Source: Halobaculum sp. CBA1158 (lineage in GTDB: Archaea > Halobacteriota > Halobacteria > Halobacteriales > Haloferacaceae). From it: 64,000 bases of DNA. The notes below the pieces were generated by a model that saw only the letters and a program-made list of their open reading frames with translations, searched no databases and was not told where the DNA came from. The first letter of the stretch is position 1. Each line of letters starts with the position of its first letter. Positions 59,602 through 64,000 of the stretch are shown here, in pieces. The stretch is from the NCBI RefSeq assembly GCF_021431925.1, contig NZ_CP090371.1, positions 1,612,001 through 1,676,000 on the forward strand, given 5' to 3'. The position numbers and the translations under genes were made by a program.

Positions 59602-60768
59602 ATGACCGACGAACCTATCGACATCGGCGTTCTGGGGTACCGCTTCATGGGGAAGGCGCACGCGAACGCGCTCGACCGCCTTCCCATGTTCTTCGAGGAC
59701 GCACCGGAGACGAACCGCCACACCGTGATCGGACGCGACGAAGCGGCCCTCGCGGAGGCGGCCAACACGCTCGGCTTCGAACGTACCGCGACCGACTGGC
59801 GGGAGGTGATCGACGAGGTGGACGCGTTCTACAACCTCGGGCCGAACCACCTCCACGTCGAGCCGTCGATCGCGGCGCTGAAGACCGGTACCCCGGTCCT
59901 CTGTGAGAAGCCGCTCGCGCCGACGCTCGCGGGTGCCGAGGAGATGCGCGAGGCCGCCGCCGAGGCGGACGTTCCCGCCGCCTGCGCGTTCAACTACCGG
60001 TTCGTCCCGGCGATCCGCTACGCGAAGCGGCTGATCGACGCCGGCGAACTCGGCGAGATACGGCAGGTTCGGGGCCGATACCTCCAGGACTGGCTCTCGG
60101 ACCCCGACGCGCCGTGGAGTTGGCGCAACGACGAGGACATGGCCGGATCCGGCGCGCTCGGCGACCTGGGGGCGCACACGATCGACCTCGCGCGCTTCCT
60201 CGTCGGCGACCGCGTCGGCGAGGCCGCGAGCGTCTCCGGCCACCTGAAGACGTTCACCGACGAGCGCCCGGTCGAGGGCGAGGACGGCGAGACGCGACCC
60301 GTCACGGTGGACGACGCTTACTCCGCGCAGGTGGAATACGACTCCGGCGCGATGGCGACGTTCGAGGCCTCCCGGGTGACGGAGGGCCACAAGAACGACC
60401 ACACGATCGCCGTCCACGGCAGCGCTGGAAGCCTGCGGTTCTCACTGGAGCGGCTGAACGAGTTAGAGGTCATGACGGGCGACGCGCGCGGGTACGAGAC
60501 AGTGCTGGTCACCGATGAGGACGACCCGTACATCGACCACTGGTGGCCGCCGGGCCACGTGATCGGCTGGGAGCACACGTTCGTCCACGAGAACTACGAG
60601 TTCCTGAAGAGCGTGGCGCGTAGCACCACGGACGGAGGCGACGAAGTCGCCGGAGCCGCGGAGGGGAACGACTTCACCCCGAACTTCGAGGACGCCTACG
60701 AGGTCCAGCGCGTGCTCGATGCGATCGAGCGCTCGGACGCCGAGGGCGTCCGCGTCGACCTCGACTGA
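59602..60768 (+). CDS. Gfo/Idh/MocA family oxidoreductase (second copy)
   Basis: 388 residues. IGVLGYRFMGKAHANALDRL (7-26), FYNLGPNHLHVEPSIAALKTG, catalytic LCEKPLAPTLAGAEEM (near 100), CAFNYRFVPAIRYAKRLIDA, and SGALGDLGAHTIDLARFLVG with the conserved Asp/His pair. Dehydrogenates a sugar or polyol in step with the isomerase just upstream. Together with the TrmB regulator, the first dehydrogenase and the aldo/keto reductase it points to a catabolic pathway for an unidentified sugar or inositol. Confidence 0.9.
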   Translation: MTDEPIDIGVLGYRFMGKAHANALDRLPMFFEDAPETNRHTVIGRDEAALAEAANTLGFERTATDWREVIDEVDAFYNLGPNHLHVEPSIAALKTGTPVLCEKPLAPTLAGAEEMREAAAEADVPAACAFNYRFVPAIRYAKRLIDAGELGEIRQVRGRYLQDWLSDPDAPWSWRNDEDMAGSGALGDLGAHTIDLARFLVGDRVGEAASVSGHLKTFTDERPVEGEDGETRPVTVDDAYSAQVEYDSGAMATFEASRVTEGHKNDHTIAVHGSAGSLRFSLERLNELEVMTGDARGYETVLVTDEDDPYIDHWWPPGHVIGWEHTFVHENYEFLKSVARSTTDGGDEVAGAAEGNDFTPNFEDAYEVQRVLDAIERSDAEGVRVDLD

Positions 60769-60786
60769 ACGGGACGCCGCGGGCGG

Positions 60787-60828
60787 CTGTCGGTCGTCCG
60801 CTGTCGGTCGTCCGCTATCGGTCGTCAG
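60787..60828. repeat. 14-bp tandem repeat x 3
   Basis: CTGTCGGTCGTCCG at 60787 and 60801 and a three-mismatch copy at 60815, in the 123-bp gap before the NuoF-like gene and just upstream of its promoter. Confidence 0.75.
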
Positions 60829-60860
60829 CAGTCGGTGCCTTCGACGCCGACCGTGCGAAC

Positions 60861-60866
60861 GTTTTT
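60861..60866 (+). promoter_or_regulatory. TATA-like box of the NuoF-like/formate dehydrogenase operon
   Basis: GTTTTT preceded by GAAC, about 29 bp before the ATG at 60892; leaderless transcript predicted. Confidence 0.45.
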
Positions 60867-60891
60867 GCCCGAATCCGCGAAAGCGTGGGAC

Positions 60892-62463
60892 ATGACCACA
60901 GCCGACACGGACGGCGGCGCGGGCACGACGACCGTCCGCGTCGCGTTCGACGGCCCGGAGGGGCGAGCGGTGCTGGAGGCGGCCCGACAGGCCGCCGACG
61001 CCGCGACCGACGCGACCGGCGCGCCGGTCGAGACGCTCGCGGTCGGGTCGCCCGGAACGGTCCATCTGCCGGTCGTCGCCGTGACCCGAAACGGTCGAAC
61101 CGCGGCGCACCGGTCGGTGGGTCCGAACCGCGCCGCGAGCCTGGTGAGCATGCTCGCCGAGGGCGACCTCCCCGTCGACGGCGCGGCGAGCGTCGTCGAC
61201 CACGAGCCCGGAACCGACGACTTCCCCGTCGGCGACGGGCCGCTCTCGGCTGGCACGCGACGAACCCTCCGGGGTGCCGGGTGGACCGATCCGACGGCGG
61301 TCGCGTCGCCGGCGGCGGTCGGCGAGACGGCGCTGTCGGGCGAGGCGGCGTTGGAACTCGTCTCGCGGCTCGGCCTGCGCGGTCGCGGCTGGGGCGACGC
61401 CCGGCGCGACGAGCCGATTTCGGAGGGGTGGCGCGAGGCCCGCGACGCCGACGGCGACCCGGTGGTCGTCGTGAACGGACTCGACGCCGATCCGAAGGCC
61501 GACGGCGACCGACTCCTGCTCGCGAGCCTCGCCGGACGAGTCATGGCCGGGGCGGTCGTCGCCGCCGGCGCGGTCGACGCGGCGGAGGTCGTCGCGGTCG
61601 TCCCCGAGGACGAGCCGGTGATCGCGGAGCGGGTGCGAACGGCCGGCGACCGCGTCGGCGACCGGACCGACCTGACGGTGGAGGTAGTCGGGGGCGACCC
61701 AGACTACATGACCGCCGAACACACGGCCGTGCTGGAGTCGCTGGAGGGGAACGACCGGATCGAGGCCCGTCGGCGACCGCCGAACCCGGAGGCGTGGGGG
61801 CTGTTCGAGCGCCCGACGCTGGTGCACACCCCGCGGACGCTCGCGGCCATCGAGCGCGCGGTCGCCGACCCCGACGGGTTCGACGCCGACGCTGCCGACC
61901 CGGGAACCAGGCTGATGACGGTTGTCGGCCCCGAGCGACGCACGGTCGAACTCCCGACCGACGCGAGCGTGTCCCGCGCGCTCGTCGCCGACGAGTTGGC
62001 CGGCGGGACGGGACCGACGAGAGACCGAGGCGCGTTCGCCTGCGTCGGGGGACAGTTCGGCGGGCTGACGCGCGACCTGGACACGCCGGCGTCCGCGCCG
62101 GCGTTGCGCGGGGCGGGGCTGGGCACGAACGGCTCGATCGAGCCGTTCGCCGAGGGCCCGGACGGCGGCTGTCCGGTCGTCGTCGCGGGCCGGCGGATGC
62201 GCGTCGCCCGCGAGGACAACTGCGGTCGGTGCGTCCCGTGTCGCACCGGGAGCGTGCGGGCCCACGAACTGCTCCGGGCGGTGTACGCCGGCGAGTTCGC
62301 CGAGTCGAGGCTGCGCGAGCTGGCGCGGACGATGGGTCGCACGTCGATGTGCGGTTTCGGCGGCGACGCCGCCCGACCGCTCGCGACCGCACTCGAGGAG
62401 TTCGGGGGGGCCCTGCGTGCGCACGCCGAGGGCCGCTGCCCCGCGGGGGTGTGTGACCTGTGA
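60892..62463 (+). CDS. NuoF-like NADH-binding iron-sulfur subunit of a formate dehydrogenase complex
   Basis: 523 residues. C-terminal half keeps the NuoF signature: VVNGLDADPKADGDRLLL (a weak NADH-domain equivalent), the SLBB-like region, and the 4Fe-4S site NCGRCVPCRTGS with a distant Cys in TSMCGFGGDA (near 483). The N-terminal 200 residues are unusually divergent and the Gly-rich NADH/FMN loop is not recognisable in canonical form, so flavin binding is uncertain. Overlaps the downstream molybdoenzyme gene by 4 nt (GTGA), so they are coupled. Confidence 0.78.
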   Translation: MTTADTDGGAGTTTVRVAFDGPEGRAVLEAARQAADAATDATGAPVETLAVGSPGTVHLPVVAVTRNGRTAAHRSVGPNRAASLVSMLAEGDLPVDGAASVVDHEPGTDDFPVGDGPLSAGTRRTLRGAGWTDPTAVASPAAVGETALSGEAALELVSRLGLRGRGWGDARRDEPISEGWREARDADGDPVVVVNGLDADPKADGDRLLLASLAGRVMAGAVVAAGAVDAAEVVAVVPEDEPVIAERVRTAGDRVGDRTDLTVEVVGGDPDYMTAEHTAVLESLEGNDRIEARRRPPNPEAWGLFERPTLVHTPRTLAAIERAVADPDGFDADAADPGTRLMTVVGPERRTVELPTDASVSRALVADELAGGTGPTRDRGAFACVGGQFGGLTRDLDTPASAPALRGAGLGTNGSIEPFAEGPDGGCPVVVAGRRMRVAREDNCGRCVPCRTGSVRAHELLRAVYAGEFAESRLRELARTMGRTSMCGFGGDAARPLATALEEFGGALRAHAEGRCPAGVCDL

Positions 62464-64000
62464 GCGCCGACGGAGCCGACGGGGTCGGCGGAAACGACGA
62501 CCCCGACCCGCTCCCGCGCGTCCCGGACGCGTCGCGGGTGTCCGACCAGCGCACGTCGACGCCGCTGACCGAGACGTTCGCGCCGGGGACGGCGGCCGAC
62601 CCGCCCGTCGGGACGGGCGAGAGCGGCGACGACGGCTGTGGCTGCGGGTCGTGCGACTGCGGGGGCGAGAAAGCGGCCGAGGACGGCGAAGGGAACGCGG
62701 TCGCCGGCGGCGACGGCGACGGCGGAACGGTCACCGTCACCGTCGACGGCACGGCGGTGTCGGTGCCCGCGGACGCGACGCTGTTGGACGCGATGGAGCG
62801 GGCGGAGTACGAGGGGACGGTCCCCGCGTTGTGTGCGTACGACCGCGACGGCGGCGACTGCTCGGACGACATCGGCCCGCGCTCGACGTGCCGGACGTGT
62901 ACCGTCGAGGCCGACGGGGAACTGGTCCCGGCCTGCTCGCACCCCGTCGGGGACGGCGTGACGGTTCGGACCGACGGCCCCGACGCCCGCGAGGCGCGGG
63001 CGGTGAACCTCGACCTCGTCCTCTCGGACCACAACCTCCGGTGTACGACCTGCAACCAGAACGGCCGCTGCGAGCTACAGGACGCCGCGATCGAGGCGGG
63101 TGTCGAGGAGCCGCGGTTCGGCGTCTTCGACGAGCGCAGCGAGTACGAGCCGCTGGACGACACCTCGTCGTTCATCCAGATCGACCGCAACAAGTGCATC
63201 ACCTGCGCGCGCTGCGTCGACGCCTGCAACGACGTGCAGATGTCGGGCGTCCTCCGGATCGAGGGCACCGGCGAGGACACCGAGATCGGCTTCCAGTCCG
63301 ACGCCGAGACGATGGCCGACTCGGCGTGCGTCTCCTGCGGCCATTGCGCGACGGTCTGTCCGACGGGGTCGCTGACCGAACGGGGACTGGCGGGACTCGC
63401 GACGCTTCCGATCCCGGGGTTCTCCCACCGGAACAGCGTCGGGAAGTCGCTGACTGCGGACGCGGAGAAGGCGGCGCGGGCGACGAGCGAGACGGGCGGT
63501 TCGAGGGGTGGCGACGGCGGCGACGGGGGCGACCGCGGCGAGGCCGGCCGATCGCCGACCCGCGAGCGCGCCGAGTCGAACGGGCTCGCCTCGGCGTTCA
63601 GATGGGCGAAGCGGACGGCGGGCGACGCCGGTCGGTCGGCGTTGCTGGCGGGCGAGCACGCCGCCGAGTCGCTGGCGGCGCGGACGATGAAGGAGGGGTG
63701 GCTGTTCGACGTCGCGAGCCGGGTCGCCGACCACCGCCTGAAGGACGTGGAGTTCACCGAGACCACCTGCGGCTTCTGCGCGGTCGGCTGTCGCTTCCAG
63801 CTGGTCTCGAAGGACGACGAGGTGCTCGGGGCGGTCCCGACCGACGACCCGGCGGACGCGCCGGTGAACGACTTCTCGACGTGCGTGAAGGGGAAGTTCG
63901 GTTACGAGTTCGCCAACAGCGACGAGCGACTGACGACGCCGCTGGTGCGCGACGACGACGGCGAACTGCGCGAGGCGTCGTGGGAGGAGGCGCTCTCGCG
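62460..64000 (+). CDS. Formate dehydrogenase alpha subunit (NuoG/FdhF type), runs off the right edge
   Basis: At least 513 residues from GTG; open to the window end. N-terminal acidic region with CGCGSCDC (Cys60, 62, 65, 67), then a 2Fe-2S domain (CAYDRDGGDC; STCRTCTVEADGELVPACSHPV), a His/Cys cluster (CTTCNQNGRCELQ), two 4Fe-4S motifs (NKCITCARCVDACN; CVSCGHCATVCPTGS), a Gly/Arg/Ser-rich linker and the molybdopterin domain's first 4Fe-4S block (ETTCGFCAVGCRF ... TCVKGKFGYEF). The catalytic Cys/Sec region lies beyond the window. Expected to oxidise formate and feed electrons to the NuoF-like partner. Confidence 0.88.
   Translation, partial: MSADGADGVGGNDDPDPLPRVPDASRVSDQRTSTPLTETFAPGTAADPPVGTGESGDDGCGCGSCDCGGEKAAEDGEGNAVAGGDGDGGTVTVTVDGTAVSVPADATLLDAMERAEYEGTVPALCAYDRDGGDCSDDIGPRSTCRTCTVEADGELVPACSHPVGDGVTVRTDGPDAREARAVNLDLVLSDHNLRCTTCNQNGRCELQDAAIEAGVEEPRFGVFDERSEYEPLDDTSSFIQIDRNKCITCARCVDACNDVQMSGVLRIEGTGEDTEIGFQSDAETMADSACVSCGHCATVCPTGSLTERGLAGLATLPIPGFSHRNSVGKSLTADAEKAARATSETGGSRGGDGGDGGDRGEAGRSPTRERAESNGLASAFRWAKRTAGDAGRSALLAGEHAAESLAARTMKEGWLFDVASRVADHRLKDVEFTETTCGFCAVGCRFQLVSKDDEVLGAVPTDDPADAPVNDFSTCVKGKFGYEFANSDERLTTPLVRDDDGELREASWEEALS

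Noticed and set aside
1..64000. CRISPR array, insertion sequence, integrase or provirus
   Set aside because: No spaced identical repeats of 25-40 bp, no transposase or integrase motif, no tRNA-linked duplication; all repeats seen are short head-to-tail tandems.

Overview
The window is a dense, high-GC (about two thirds G+C), essentially single-copy stretch of a haloarchaeal chromosome. Evidence: predicted proteins rich in Asp and Glu; many promoters of the form TATA box about 27 bp before a start codon, implying leaderless mRNAs; archaeal ribosomal proteins (P0/L10, P1/L12), archaeal EF-1 beta, an archaeal 7S (SRP) RNA, RtcB with archease, DpsA, RibL and TbsP. The protein content suggests a Halorubrum/Halobaculum/Haloferax-type member of the Haloferacales; the genus cannot be fixed by eye. 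No insertion sequence, integrase, CRISPR array, tRNA or rRNA was found, so this reads as core chromosome.

Layout. 1-8.9 kb: metabolism (truncated FAH hydrolase, CBS protein, small halophilic malate synthase, a large FAD/Fe-S D-lactate-type dehydrogenase, aspartate-semialdehyde dehydrogenase, a trans-sulfuration PLP enzyme). 9-17 kb: a lipoprotein, a GNAT, a DUF502 membrane protein, and the RNA-repair set archease - DoxX-like membrane protein - RtcB. 17-24 kb: a zinc metalloprotease with an internal tandem repeat, a divergent FAD reductase, the SRP RNA on the minus strand, and a thiolase/OB-fold pair. 24-32 kb: OYE-type reductase, NIF3-like protein, a previously uncalled 57-residue gene, DpsA, a nitrilase-family amidase, a HEAT-repeat protein and a secreted phospholipase-D-like protein. 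32-38.5 kb: a S1/OB/DHH nuclease-like protein divergent from a JAMM protein overlapping ribL, small unknowns, and folD. 38.6-48.7 kb: glyA, a caspase-like CHAT-type protein, a tiny membrane-anchored or secreted protein, the regulator TbsP, a YcaO protein, a 5'-nucleotidase-like phosphatase, UspA proteins and BirA. 48.9-53.7 kb: translation genes (zinc-finger micro-protein, EF-1 beta, L12, L10, L1, L11). 53.8-60.8 kb: aldo/keto reductase, a TrmB-family regulator, two Gfo/Idh/MocA dehydrogenases and a TIM-barrel sugar isomerase, probably one sugar-catabolic neighbourhood, with a CNNM/CBS membrane protein between. 60.9-64 kb: a NuoF-like subunit overlapping a formate-dehydrogenase-type molybdoenzyme that runs off the right edge.

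The most interesting parts are (i) the CHAT-like protein / small membrane peptide / TbsP / YcaO neighbourhood at 39.9-45.0 kb, two enzyme types with unknown substrates; (ii) DtxR-like palindromes in the dpsA promoter and before the 57-residue gene; (iii) the L1-L10-L12 mRNA leader hairpin; (iv) several private tandem repeats, some in coding sequence; and (v) proteins with altered or added features (thiolase without its nucleophilic Cys, a collagen-like Gly-Pro-X tail, an extra CxCxxCxC motif in the formate dehydrogenase).
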